A stretch of 64,000 nucleotides of DNA from Oenanthe sinensis (taxonomy: Eukaryota; Streptophyta; Magnoliopsida; Apiales; Apiaceae). Position numbers and translations under genes: made by a program. This document shows, in pieces, positions 36,386-49,600 of the stretch (within the stretch, counting starts at the first letter, position 1; each line of letters starts with the position of its first letter). The stretch lies in the NCBI GenBank assembly GCA_028671895.1, contig CM053794.1, forward strand, positions 40,130,501 through 40,194,500. The letters are read 5' to 3'. Below the pieces are notes generated by a model. It saw nothing but the letters and a program-made list of their open reading frames with translations. It did no database searches and was not told where the DNA came from.

Positions 36386-37987
36386 AAGACCTGAGCAAAC
36401 CATGCCCATATATATATAACCGTACACAATCAGGGAGTTTATATGATCAAAGACGCGAGGGAGAGTGAAGCAAATTAAAAGAGATCACTCTTGGTCTAGC
36501 CTCCATATATGATATACTAGGCGGCTGCTAGATTTGTTAACTAAACGCGACGTTCATGTTAAAATATGCAAGTGTGGGCGTAATTGAGCTTTTCAAATTG
36601 CAACTGAATTTAGGATATTTTGGAGGTTTATTTGGTGCATGTATGTAAATATATATATGGGTAAGGGTAAGATTATTGAATCTTTATGATTAGTTTAGTC
36701 TACAAAATCTGCTGCAGGTCTGAGAAACGTTTGTAAAGAAAATGGATGTTAATTTGAATAATAAAGAGCTATAGCTTCTGTTTGGCATGTATTTATCCAG
36801 ATTTCAGCACAATATACTAAATATGCTTTCCATCTTTGTTATCTACTCTAATCTGTTACAACATACAGTATAGAGTATATCTCAAACTATAAGCAAGTTT
36901 TGGACTCGGTACATGCATGATGCATCAGCTATATTGGCTCCCGCATGTGTGCTGTTACTGTTGGCCTCGTGAATCACCGGGTGTCTTGGCATCTAGATTA
37001 CTAATTATAGCCATCTATATTTGTGCATGTGCGCCTATCACTTGCTATAGCCATATAGGTAAGCAGCTGCGCATAGTCGCACACTATCACAGACTATAAA
37101 TACGGCCGCGTCAGGCTTAATTAATTGAGAACTGTTAGGACCCAAACAATTTTCCCGAGTTGGTCACAGGATAAATGGTGACTTTTTTAATAATAATATT
37201 GGACTCCGCGGACATATATATGCACTTACAAATTAAAATTAGTCATATGTCATATCACATCATTTTGGAATAAAAATTGATATAATTTTTGGGTACCTAA
37301 CATCACTCTTAATTAATTATTACTAATATTTTATTAATTTTAAAAAATTTAAATATGTAAAAAATTGAAAGAGATATCTTAAAATTAAGAATGTAAAATT
37401 TTGGGAATGTTAGGGGGAGTATTAATTTTGGACTCATAGGTGGTTACCAAAAAAAAAAATGTTAAAAATAACAAGTTTTTAAGTAAAATTAATAAAGATA
37501 ACAATTTTTTAGTGCAGTGGCAATTTTTACGAGATAAGATACTCATGTCGAGTATCCCATTTATATTTATATGAGATAACCTGCTCACAAATGCGTATCT
37601 CAAAAAAGAAAAATTAGGACACTCAACTCACAAATGTATATTATATGTATTCTGAATATCCATTTCACAAATTCATATTCAATCCGTTATTTTAACTATA
37701 TTTCCCCAAAATTATTATTTTCATTAATTTTGTATGAAAAATCGTTATTTATCTCTTTCACCCTCGTTACCACCAATTTAGATTAATTTATTGATAATAA
37801 ATAATTTATAATATATAAAAATTAACAAAATAATAATAACACATTATTATTAACTTTTAAAACCGAATTAGAAGAAATAGACTAAAAACTACGTTCGGAT
37901 TGTCAAAATATGTAGATTATATTCATTTGTCTACGATTGCAGTAGCTAGTACACGACTCACATGAGCACCCCATTTATGTAATTTAC

Positions 37988-38094
37988 TACTTCCTTCTTC
38001 CTTCCGTTTTATTATTTGATTCTTAACATATTTTAAATAATGACACGTAATTTTAAAAATGTTAAGAATCACGTCTGTCTAACGGAGTGAGTAC
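37988..38094. mobile_element. Short foldback MITE remnant
   Basis: CCTTCCGTTTTATTATTTGATTC on the left and GTCTAACGGAGTGAGTAC on the right give Stowaway-like ends, and the inner arms GATTCTTAACAT and ATGTTAAGAATC are perfectly complementary (12 bp). Confidence 0.55.
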
Positions 38095-38316
38095 ATCCTA
38101 ACTTCAATAATGAAAATAAAATAATATAAGCCATTTAGTCATTCATTCAGTCACTCTCAACTTTTAGAATCTTAAACACCAAATACAATTGCGGAAATAA
38201 AAAAATAGCATATGACAAAGTAGTATACAGAGACGAAATGAAAAGGAACTTGGTTTATCAAAGTGACGAAGTCTAGAAACGAGAGAGTTGAGCAGAAAAG
38301 CAAAAAGGAATATATA

Positions 38317-38320
<4 letters not shown>

Positions 38321-38368
<48 letters not shown>
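38321..38368. repeat. (TA)24 microsatellite
   Basis: Uninterrupted TA dinucleotide tract of 48 bases. Confidence 0.97.
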
Positions 38369-38369
<1 letters not shown>

Positions 38370-38894
38370 TAATTCAGTATTTTCTATTAGTTTAATAAAA
38401 AATCGAAATAACTAGAAAATCGAATAACAAAAATTTCTATAACCGAACTAAAACCAAAATAATTTAGTTCGGTTAATCGAACTCAACCCTACCCTTTCTT
38501 ACCCCCTCTATTTTTATTATAATAATTTATTAATTCCTTTTCATTCATCAAAAAAATATTTTTTCAATATTTTATTTGCATAATATTTATCAATTTAATT
38601 TATGTTTTTATATTTAATTAATATTTATGATAAAGATTATTTAAAAAAATTTAAATATTAATTTTATCTTTTTCTATTAATAAAGTTAATCATACTTATT
38701 ATAATATTTTTTTATTGGATACTTATTACAATTATATATATTACATCATTGCTATATATTTAAATTAGTATTTTTATAATATATAATCTGAAAATTATTT
38801 AAATATTAAGGTATATAAGTTTGTTATGGTCAAATTATTAGTTTATTTCAACTTTTTTAAAATCAAATCACACTATTTTCGGAGCACGATTGAA

Positions 38895-38990
38895 TATATA
38901 GTTCTAAGTGATAAAATTTATTTTCTATCATTTTAGGTCCGGGTTCGACTCTGACTTATCCTGAAATTTGTTAAAAATACTAGGGATTTT
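38895..38990 (+). repeat. SINE-like Pol III box pair
   Basis: TAGTTCTAAGTGAT (A-box-like, about 38,898) and GGGTTCGACTCT (B-box-like, about 38,940) occur with tRNA-like spacing. The remainder does not fold obviously as a tRNA, so a worn tRNA-derived SINE is the likeliest reading. Confidence 0.35.
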
Positions 38991-39276
38991 TTGAAAAATA
39001 TCTAAGGATAAATATTTTTTTGTAAAAATATTGATTTTTTTTAAATATTTTATAAAAATATGTTTTTTTTATAAAAAATATGATTGTTTTTTATTTTTTG
39101 ATAAAAATATGGTTTATAAATTTGCAACCATATTTATAAATGGAATCAATCGAAATCGACCAAAATAATTATTTTTTGGTTTATATTTTGAAAAATAAGT
39201 TTTATCTTTTGCTTTCGACTTTTTTTTGCAAAAAAAGATTTACCCAAAATAACAAGGTTACAAACCTAATTATTAA

Positions 39277-40015
39277 ACTAGTAGCAGCGGTGAAGAAGAC
39301 GCAGAATGGAAAGCCGCAATTGATTCTGTCGCCGGAACTAATAACTGTCTTATTAACAAGTCTACTACTTCAAGTAACGGCGATTCAAAAAGAAGTAGCG
39401 TCACTACTTGTAACCACAAAGATATCAAACGCTACCACCCCCATTCCTCCCCTCTTACTTTTCAATTACCTGGATAGCTATATGTTGTTGTACACAACTC
39501 TATTATCTTTCGCATGTTGTGATTTTAATTTAAACTAATGTTTTTTATCGCCCGATAATCCTCGAAGAATTTGAATCCTATAACTTGAAATAATTAAAAA
39601 TATACAAATAGGTGTGTTGTAGTGGTATATTACATGAATTTGTAGGCTGTATACTTGAGCATTAACAATTTTATAGTAATAAATCTCTACAGTTATATAA
39701 ACAGAACAGATTCAATTTTACCATGTAAGAGAACATGTTGAGTTTTGCGATTTACAATTAGTGTTGCAACAGGTGCACTGTAATTATTTTATATTTACTG
39801 TCGATTTGTTTCTTTGCTGTTTACATATTTGGCCTCTAAGCCATTTTTTGTAATGGTATCTTAGCAGGCTCAAGAACTACTTGATAACATACTAGGAAAG
39901 AGCATTGAAATAGTGAGTGATCCTATTCATGACGCTGATAATGATTTGAAGATTGATGAGGGTGGAGTTCGATTATTTAAGGATGCGCCTGTGGGCATAG
40001 TGTTTGATCATGCCA
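39277..40015 (+). pseudogene. Truncated plant gene remnant (two exon-like blocks)
   Basis: Two stretches read as protein on the plus strand. Block 1 (39,277-39,468) gives SSSGEEDAEWKAAIDSVAG and ends in an IKRYH-containing segment, then a stop. Block 2 (about 39,868-40,015) gives AQELLDNILGKSIEIV and later GGVRLFKDAPVGIVFDHA, ending at a good donor (CCA then GTAAGTA). Together they resemble the N-terminal half of a small acidic/basic plant protein that I cannot name. Block 1 has no start codon in frame and no GT donor near its expected end, and no third exon follows before the next gene. A worn AT-rich repeat occurs on both sides (about 39,060-39,275 and 40,180-40,440). I read it as a gene broken by repeat insertion or duplication; a small spliced gene with an upstream start exon is the alternative. 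Confidence 0.5.
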
Positions 40016-40475
40016 GTAAGTATCTATTGTTCTTAGCTCAATAAGTGTTAAAATATGACATGCGCGTCTTATGTAATTCTTACTGCTCTAGTATGGTATA
40101 TGTATAACTGTATAATATATCAATTGTCTGAACTAAATACAATCTCAGTTATAAAAAATACTAAGGTTTATTAAAAAATTGCAAAAATATGATTTTTTTT
40201 GTAAAAATACGGTTTGCAACTTTGCAACCATATTTACAACTGGAATCAACCATAAATGTAACTTTAAAATTTAGTAAAAATAATTATTTTTTGGTTGCAT
40301 TTTGAAAAATAAGTTACATCTGTGGTTGCTTTTGGTTGTCAACCGTATTTTTATAAAAAAAATCAGAAAATGGTAAAATCCCAAAAAAAAATTCAAAGAA
40401 AGATTTACCCAAAATACTAAGGTTATAATTCTAATTATTCAAAAAAAAATAATCACACTAGCTACTATTTTTTAT

Positions 40476-40591
40476 AAACCCTAAAAAGAACACTTCAGAC
40501 ACACAGGCCGACTTTTGGGGGGGAAAAATAAGACAAACAGGCCGATTTATATACTTGGCGAGTCCCGTCGTTGGGCCTAAACTCCAGCCCA
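40476..40591 (+). promoter_or_regulatory. Telo-box and Site II promoter elements of the TFIIIC-subunit gene
   Basis: A telo-box (AAACCCTAA, 40,476-40,484) and two Site II motifs (TGGGCC at 40,572-40,577 and AGCCCA at 40,586-40,591) lie 105-220 bases before the start codon. This combination, bound by TCP and telo-box factors, marks plant genes for ribosome biogenesis, translation and other growth-linked functions, which fits a Pol III factor. Confidence 0.6.
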
Positions 40592-40696
40592 TGTACAAAA
40601 TCCAAAATTAAAATCTGTTATTTGATTTCTCTCACAGCCTCGTCTTCTTGTAACTACTCTGTAACAGTAACAGCAGAAAGAAAAATAAAACCCTTA

Positions 40697-43600
40697 ATGA
40701 ATACAATGGAAGAAGAAATTGATATAGACATGGAGGTTACAATTGCCGAAGCACTGCGTCAATTCAAGGTCAAGAACAATAAGATAAAGAAGAAAAAAAC
40801 ACAGCCACTACCAGAACCTGAACATACATTGCCGCCGGAGGACTTGCCGGAAAAAGACGTGCCGAAGAGGGACGTGTCGGCGCCAGAGATTGAATTTTGC
40901 CTGTTTGATAATTCGGTGGGGAATCACTTTAGATATATTGACAAGATTGCTGAGCTCTGTGGAGAAAGTGAATTTCAATTTGATCAAAAAGAACTTGAGC
41001 GTTTGTCTTCATCAATCAAGTTTTTAAGGTAATTGAGTTTTTATTTAAACTGCGATGCGATAATTTGTTTCGATATGTATATTGTTTGTATTGTGGTGAC
41101 ATGCTCAAGTCTGTTACTGTTATGGCGATAAGCCGATAAGCAGCTAGTACATCAATGTAGTTAGAGTATGTTATAGTAGATTAAATTATACAAATTTCGG
41201 AGTTATAGCAACTTGCAAACCTGTTCCTGAAGGATGAGCATCTTGCCACTCCTAGTGTATGCGTCTCTAAAACAAAACCATGTCCCTCAAAACAAAAAAC
41301 ACTTCATTTGTAACTTGAGGTACTAGGAGTACTGTTCTTTATAACCATCTTTCCTGGTTTTTTAGAAAAGATTAGAAAATGAACTTCAAGACAGTATACT
41401 CACACAGAATGTATTACATAAGTAACTGATTAATTCATCAGCTATAGTTGTGCAGTAGTGCAGAAAACCAGAAAACACAAAGATGATTATTTACGGACAC
41501 AGTGGTTTGGCAGCTTTGGCTGATGATTAATTCACTGCTAAATTGTGAAATATTTAGTGGAATATTCTAGATACATGATTTCAAATTCATCATTGGAAGC
41601 AAAATTGTGGTCCATAATTTTCTGTACCTAATTAGATTATATGTTGATTTATATGTTAGTAGAGAGTATTAGTTTAAGTCTGTTATCTGCATGCCTGTTG
41701 TGTCCTTAATTATCTTTTGACGTAAAATTTCATTTTATCTATCAAATCCTATAATAGGTAATTTTTCTCTATTATAGAAATTACAATCCCTCGAGGATTT
41801 TTTAGTTCCCGCTCTCCGTGGTTATTGTGGATTTGATTCCCTACTGGTAATCCATGCAGAGAATGGAAGCACTTCAATTACCAACCTAGAGTCATTAGAT
41901 TTTCTTGTCAAAGTGAAAACCATGAAAGGAAAGATGTACTTGGTGAGATAAACCTACCCCACTTTTCAGCTGCTATTGTTCCCAAGGTACATACTTGGCA
42001 AGTTTGCTACTTTATTTTCCTATTTGCTAGTATATTAGGTTGTGACAACAGTAATCTTAGAAGTTGGATGCTTCTTATACGCGGGTTCACTATTGATGCA
42101 GAAAATCAAGCAAAGTGGAAATGCTGTCTTGTCAGAATCTGGGTATGTTTAGGTTTAAGCTGCGTCTGTTTTATAGTTACTTTACTGTCTTCTTGCTGGT
42201 CCGATTTGTGAAAATTAGTCAACATGTCTACCTTGTACATCGAATTTCCCCTGCTGTAATATGTGCGTGTATACATAGTAAAAAAATGAAATTCTTATAG
42301 ATCTTCTTCATTTTGTCTGCTAACAAGTTTTGTTTTTTAAGATCAGCAAGAACATGTTTACTAGTTCAATTTACAAAGGGAATTATACTGTGGAAGTAGA
42401 TATAATTTAAAGTAAATGCATGGGAAAATCTCTCTCTCTCTCTCAAGATATAATTTAAAGTAATTGCATGGGAAAATCTCTCTCTCGCCCCCTACACACA
42501 CAATCTCATATTCCACGTGTGTCTCAAATGGAACCAAGGTAGGTGCTTGGACTTGAGGTTTCTGCATGGAGTAAATTGTATGCAACTAACTTAAAAGTAC
42601 TCATCCTCTGTGCAGATTAATTTAGAAAATAATAACATAACTGAGACACTGATAATATGCTTGTCAGATTGTATCTTAATCTATATACTCTCGTAGTGCG
42701 TCCAGAAATTTTGTGAGCAAATGTATGGTTCACTCTGCAAGAGGATGGACATTCATTTGCTTTATGCAGACTCTATCTTAGTATCTTATTAGATTAGATT
42801 TGGTTGCAGCAAAGATTTTGTAATATACGTTGGAGGATCTGTTTGGGCATTGGATTGGTGTCCTGCAGTTCATCAAAATTCCGAGTCTCATGCCAAGAGT
42901 GAGGTAAAAACATTTTTTGTTATATTAATTTTATACTCCATTGCAGTGCAACAAGTACCAGTGAAAAAGTCGTTAATTTTCTTTGTTATCAGAAATATAA
43001 AATAAAAACTTTTTATAATGGGAATCAATTTTAAAATGTTTACAGTACCTAGAAAATCATTTAGCTGGTGTTACGGATTTAGGTTTGTAACTTGTAAGTT
43101 GTATACCTAACATTTACAATATTTTCTTGGAATTCAATTTGGTGATTCCTATTATTGAAAAAGAAAATCTGGGCAGGCCCATGGTCTGTTAGCAATTTAA
43201 CATGCCATTACATGGTGAGGATAGTGCTTTTATATCCTTAGAGAACTGGGAAAAAACTTCCCCACACCTTGTTCACTTCCAGTTGCTCAAAGTGGATTTT
43301 GAAAGTACTCATGTGTATTTGTCCCACATATTCGAGCATCATATTTTCCATCCATAAATGCTTGGTCATTGTTAAGTGTAATAGGCCGATGTGCTAAGTT
43401 ACACAATATAAGAAGTCAAGCGTGGGTTTGCGAACATGGTGTATTATGTCTAGATTGATGAACATCGTTTAATCATGTGCATATTGTGGATCGCGAGTCT
43501 TGCTGTTCACGTGGCCTTTGATCGAAAAAGCTATTATTATTATATGTTTATCTATTTTTACAAACAATCTTTATGACAACGTACACATATTTTTTGCTTT

Positions 43601-46600
43601 CTAATTGTTAGACAATTTATAATATGAACTTCCATGTTGCTTTTCTTTTGCAATTGACCTATTAGTTTCTTGCGGTTGCTGCTCATCCTCCTGAATCTTC
43701 ATATCACAAAATAGGTGCTCCCCTTACCGGAAGAGGTCTGATTCAGATATGGTGTGTATTGAATGACAAATTTAAAGAGGAATATGTGCCTTCTCAAGTG
43801 AATAAGAATTCAACTCAACCACATAAGCCAAGAGGGAGACCTAGAAAAAGGCCAGTATCTGAGTCTGAAGATGACACTAAACGAAAGAAGAAAAGAGGGA
43901 GACCTAGAAAAAGAACAGTATCTGAGTCTGAAGATGACTCATATATTGACATAGAACAGGTTGATTCTTCCTTAAAACTGGTTCCAAACATGGGAGATTC
44001 TGGGAATGCCCATGATCAATTTGCTACAAAATACCCAGTTAGGAAAAAGAAAATCTCTGACCAATTGATGTCTGCAGAGCTACAACAAACACCTGGTAAC
44101 ATTGGCAAAGTAGAGATCAAGTCACCTGTGGAAAAGAAGGCAAGAGGGAGATCGAAAAAAGTTACCAGAAATAAAACTGAAGATCAATATGTTTCTGTTC
44201 AATCACCTGAAGTAAATACTAGTGATAGTGAAAAAGAAACCGAGTCTCCCCAACCTAGGACCAGAAAAGGGATACCTAAAAAGAAGTCCAGAGATGCACC
44301 TGAAGGCATATATATGGAAGCCCTTGCAATTGAATATCCCGAGTCCACTTTGTATCCAATAAATGAAAGTTTAGCTTCAACAGCATCAGCACATAGAGCA
44401 TTGAAAAACAAGGCTAGGAAAGGAGGTAATGATCATGAAAATGATCTTCCTTCTTTATTGAAAGAGGGAACCAACGAGTCCATCAAAAATCAGGTGCCCT
44501 CAAATTGTGAAGTGTTTGGACGGCTAAATGATAATGTTACCGACAATGGTCACTTAAAAATGGTTCCTTCCAGGTGCACTTCTTGTAAGAATGTTGAAAT
44601 ACCTAGACCTGTGTTGTGTCTAGCTCATAATGGGAAGGTTGTGTGGGATGTGAAGTGGCGGCCTTCTGATTCTTTTGATGCTGATTCCAAGCATAGGATG
44701 GGCTATCTCGCTGTCTTGCTAGGAAATGGAGCTCTTGAAGTGTGAGATAACTATATTGCTCATTATATTTTCTTTACGTTTAATTTGTAGGTATACGCGT
44801 GTCTGCATGTTTGTGTGATGTATTCCTTAGTTAAAAAAATATTAGTCTCCTCAAAATTGTCTTATTTATATTGTTTTATTTTGTAAGTTGATTATTTTAA
44901 CAATATTAGAGACAGTATACCACTTTTGTTATGCTTAAGAAGATTTGACACAAGAGATGACCTAAAACCAACTCAAGTTTGATAGACATGCATATTCATT
45001 TAGTGGATATTTATAACTTGCATCTTTGTAGTTATGGTTTCGAGTAATACCTTAAAGATTAATTTATATTATCTGTTTTTTATCACCTTCTTTTTAGGGG
45101 TGGGGGAGGGTATACTAGAAAAAGTATTAATAGAATATAGTAACCCACACTTAGGAGTCGTTTTTTTCCTCTTAATCCTTCTTAACAGGCTTATTTGATT
45201 GCTTAAGTTCATTTCATTAAAATTGTTTGGAGATTATTTACATTCTTCTTAATGATTAGTTTTTTTCTTAACGGTTCAAACAGAAATTTGTTTGTTGCTG
45301 AACCGTTAAGATTGCATTGTAATACACTGTACTCATGGTCTTGCCGTTTCACCTCATTTCAATGTACACTTTATTATTATTATATTATTCATGTATAACT
45401 TGTATAATATAAGTTTAAATTGCAATTTTTAAAAAAGTATATATTCATTAAATATATCCATATAAATATTTTATATATATTTTATATTTATAGTTTTTTA
45501 TAATTAATAATTAATAATTTAAAATTTATTATTATTATTATTATGTGTTTGAATTTTTTTATAACATGTGAAAGTGTCAAAACATATAATTTATTTATTT
45601 TTGCAAATTAATTTCAAATTTTCATTTTTTATTTTATAAATAAAGTTGATAAATATTCTCATTCAGATAGTTCACAAAAATTAGTTACCAAATAATCTTA
45701 TTCATTTTGCATTCAGATTCTTATTTATTCAGAATATTATTCATTCAGAAATTATAATTCAGATTTAACAAATGACCACTTACTTTTAACATATCATCTG
45801 AAATAGGATTAGAAAACCAAGGAGTCTGAAAGTATAAGATAATTAGCATTTAGTCTTCAACCTGGAAAGGCTTGTTCCCCCACCCTCGTATCGCATGTAT
45901 GCAAGGGAAATTTGTCTGGTAGTGCAAGTTTAACTGGAGCAACTCGAGGACTCTAGGACTGGCCTTGTCATGTAATCCAACTAAGTCAATTTGCTTTTCC
46001 TCGTCTATTATTTCCCTCCAAATCCATGCTCATATTTCTGCTGGAATCCGTGGCCTGATTTACATGTGAAACTTTTGAAAATGCAGTTGGGATGTTCCTT
46101 CACCTCATGCCGTTAAAGTAATTTATTCGGCAATGCGAAAGGATGGCACTGACCCTCGGTTTATAAAATTAGATCCAGTCTTCAGATGTTCCAGGTTGAC
46201 ATCAGGTGATAGACAAAGGTAATAAATATCATGATATTTGCACATACGTAAACTGTTTGAAATATATGGGAAGTGAGAACTGAGAAGTGAGAACTATGCA
46301 AGTTCTTGTGACAAATGAAATAGAAACTTATATTTACTTCGTGGGCATGAAGTTAATTCTCGAGTACCAATAAAACTTTTTTTGTAAAGAAATCGTTATA
46401 CCATGCAGAGCTTCACACCGATCACAATTTCGTCTCCCGATCTTGGATCAAGCAAGTTAAAAGCATTACAAATTTTTTGTATCTTATTCAACATGAAAGA
46501 TGTTTAGATGTGCAGGAGTTTAAGAAGATTTATGATAAGGAAATATAGCTTTATATTACACACATAATGACTTAAATTAATATAAGAGCTTGTTTAATCT

Positions 46601-49600
46601 GCAGTATCTTTTATCTTAACGACTATATATAACTGTAAAATGTTTGGATTGGTGCTAGTTTGTTAATTTTGGATTTTGTCTTCTCTTGCAGCCTTGCATT
46701 AAGTTTATATTGATTAGCTTATTTTAATTACATGTTTTTCTTATTTGTTGGATCTTCATTATCAGTGTGCCTCTAACGGTGGAGTGGTCAGCATCACCTC
46801 CTCATGATCTTATTCTCGCTGGATGTCACGATGGAGTGGTAATCTGCATTAAATGGTTTATAGTTTTCCGTGCTCTTTATTTTCGTTTTATATTTTCTTA
46901 TAACAACTTGAAAAAGAAAATTTTAACTTTTAAATCCACATCACCTTATGGAAAGAGCACCACCCATGACCAAAGAACTCACAAGGCTGTAGTTCAGGAT
47001 GACACAACAACCTAATTTAGACTACATTCTATATCTTTATTGCTCTCTCTCCCTTTCCCTCCTCCAGTCAATCATCATACAAAACATGCTGAATACACAT
47101 TAATTCTAACATACATTCAGGTTGCAATGTGGAAGTTCTCAGGCAATGTTTCTTCCAAAGGTATTTGACATCCTGCAGTTCTCACTATCAGATGGTTCCT
47201 TTCTCAAAACATATTTTAGTATCAAATCTGTACACTAGAGCATGTTCAGAAGTTAATAGAGGATATCTCTTAATTTCTTAATGTAGTTGAGCACTATATT
47301 GTTCTTTCTGTATGCAGATACAATGCCATTGCTTTGCTTCAGTGCAGATACAGTTCCTATAAGAGCATTAGCTTGGGCACCAAGCCAAAGGCAAGTAATG
47401 CTAGAATTGAGCAATGCTTTATTGAAAGAGGATAGTAGAAATAAAGTAAATCATATTAAATAAAGAATCACATAGCAGCATGCACTAGGTCTTTTTCATA
47501 TTATGGCATATCTATTGATGGTTTGAAGTACCTGCAAGTCTGCAACTAGTCTAAATGGTGTTTCGTACTTGTTTTGTTATGCATATAAACCATGTAGAAA
47601 TTTTTATCCCCTACCTTTGTAAATGCAGTAAATACAAGCTATTGTATTAATAGAAGTACTTTTTTTATTGTCATCTGTTTCATTTTGGGTTAATTATTCA
47701 CAATGTGTCTTGCTGAAATTTACAGTGATCCTGAGAGTGCAAATATAATCGTTACTGCTGGACATGGATCCCTGAAATTCTGGGACATACGGTCAGTATG
47801 ATAATCTTCTATTCAGTTTTATTTAAGGCAAAAGTCGCACGAGGCGCACAACCCTTCCAGAGCCTAGGTTTGAGGTACTAAGGCTAGGCGCACGCCTCCT
47901 CGAAGCCAGTCACATGCACATAGAAGCCAGGCACACAAATTATGAATTTAAAAAAAATGCACACACACGCAAGCACAGACGTGTATATAATATATGTTTA
48001 CATCTAATTGAGAAATCAAACTCAATAAGTATCAGCTTATCTAAAAAAACTCAACAAGTATCAAATCAAGGATATTAACAAATATTTATAGTTCAAATAC
48101 AAATTTTAAAAAAGAAACCACTTTTACCCATAAAAGAGGAAATCAATTATCTTAAATAATAAAGCAGAAAGAGTTCATAAATTGAACGAAAAATCACAAT
48201 TTCCTAAAATTTATTATTATTTTTATTGTAGAGTCTATTGCTGCTTTTATACTTAACCTATTTGTATTAGTGTTTAAATCATTGACCATGGTTGTCTAGG
48301 CGCTCGACTAGTCGCAACTAATCGACAACTAGTCGAGCAGTCGAGATTGGGTTGTTGACTGATGTTGTCAACTAAAAAAAAGCTAATATTTTGGGCGACT
48401 AGTCGACTGACTTGACGACTAGGCGACTAGTCGGGTCGACTGGTCGACTGACTGGTCTGATTGGTCGTTTATCCGCTCAAAATCTGGTCCAATTTGATTA
48501 TAATCCAAAAAATAACTTATTCAACCCTAAATCCTAAATTGAATTCTAAAAGGGTAACGAGAAACGGGCAGCCTATATTCAGTTCTTCTTCACCTTCAAG
48601 ATTCAGTTCTTCTTCGAGCTTTTCACCTTCAAGATTCAGTTCTTCTTTGAGCTTTTTACCTGGTAAGCTTATTCTCTTTTATATGTATGTATACATATGT
48701 ATGTGTGTGTATATGTTTAAAAGTATATATATGTGCATAATAGTATAAGTATATATATATATATAATGTACCTGTATGTATATGCATATGTATATAACTA
48801 TAATACGAATATACGATATATATGTCTATATCTGCAACTTGTCAACTGATCACTTGACCTTTATTTGGCAGTTAGCTGCTTACAGTTGGCAGATACATCG
48901 GCTGAAACTTATGATCCATTCAAGGATCCTATTCGAAAGGCTAAATTCAATGATATTACATAATATATATATATATATATGAGATTAATATTCCTGAGGT
49001 TACCTCACGTGACTTTTCCTGAGTTTAAAAAAAATTCTCATATAAATACACGAGGGTGTTATTGTAATTACAGATAATTATATATAATTACAAAAATACC
49101 CACACTAAAAAACACACTAGCGCCTTAAGTAATTTTCCTGAGGTAATCTCAGGAACTTTATTCTCTCTCTCTCTCTCTATATATATATTATATTTAATTA
49201 CAATAATATTCTGTATATTATTTCTAGGAGCTGATCCCATGATCCCAATGTTGGGAGAGAAATTTAGAGCATACTACTTCCTGACCGTTGGATCAGTTAA
49301 GGTTAATGGTCAGGATTAAAAAAAACAGAGACGAGCCTCGATAATTTACTGAGGCTCGTGTAAGAGCCCCGATAAATTAGCACGGCTCGTCTCTAAATAC
49401 TACACACAACCTCCACCACAACCCAATTAGCCCCTCCAACTTGCACAATGTTTTGTATAGGCGTTTGTATGTAATATCACCCAAAACCCATTTCTTCAAA
49501 GACCCGTAATTACGGTCACAGAGAGAACCAAAGCTTAGAACCGTTGTTACAGAGAGAGTAAAAGCGCTTTGATCTGCAAGAAAATGAGGATATTTCTGAT

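Larger units (their letters stand above)
36386..39276. other. 3' flank of CYP94C and gene-free repeats
   Basis: A likely 3' UTR runs for a few hundred bases after the stop (AATAAAGAG near 36,760 is a possible poly-A signal). Beyond about 37,100 the DNA is AT-rich and non-coding, with a MITE remnant, a (TA)24 tract and a SINE-like patch, each listed separately. Confidence 0.5.

Noticed and set aside
41780..41859. Earlier start of exon 2 in the TFIIIC-subunit gene (acceptor near 41,776)
   Set aside because: That acceptor leads to a stop in phase; the acceptor at 41,859 gives REWKHFNYQP and an open frame.
48461..48748. 95-codon frame with Ser/Phe repeats in intron 10
   Set aside because: The repeats come from duplicated TTCAAGATTCAGTTCTTC in transposon DNA, and there is no start context or homologue.
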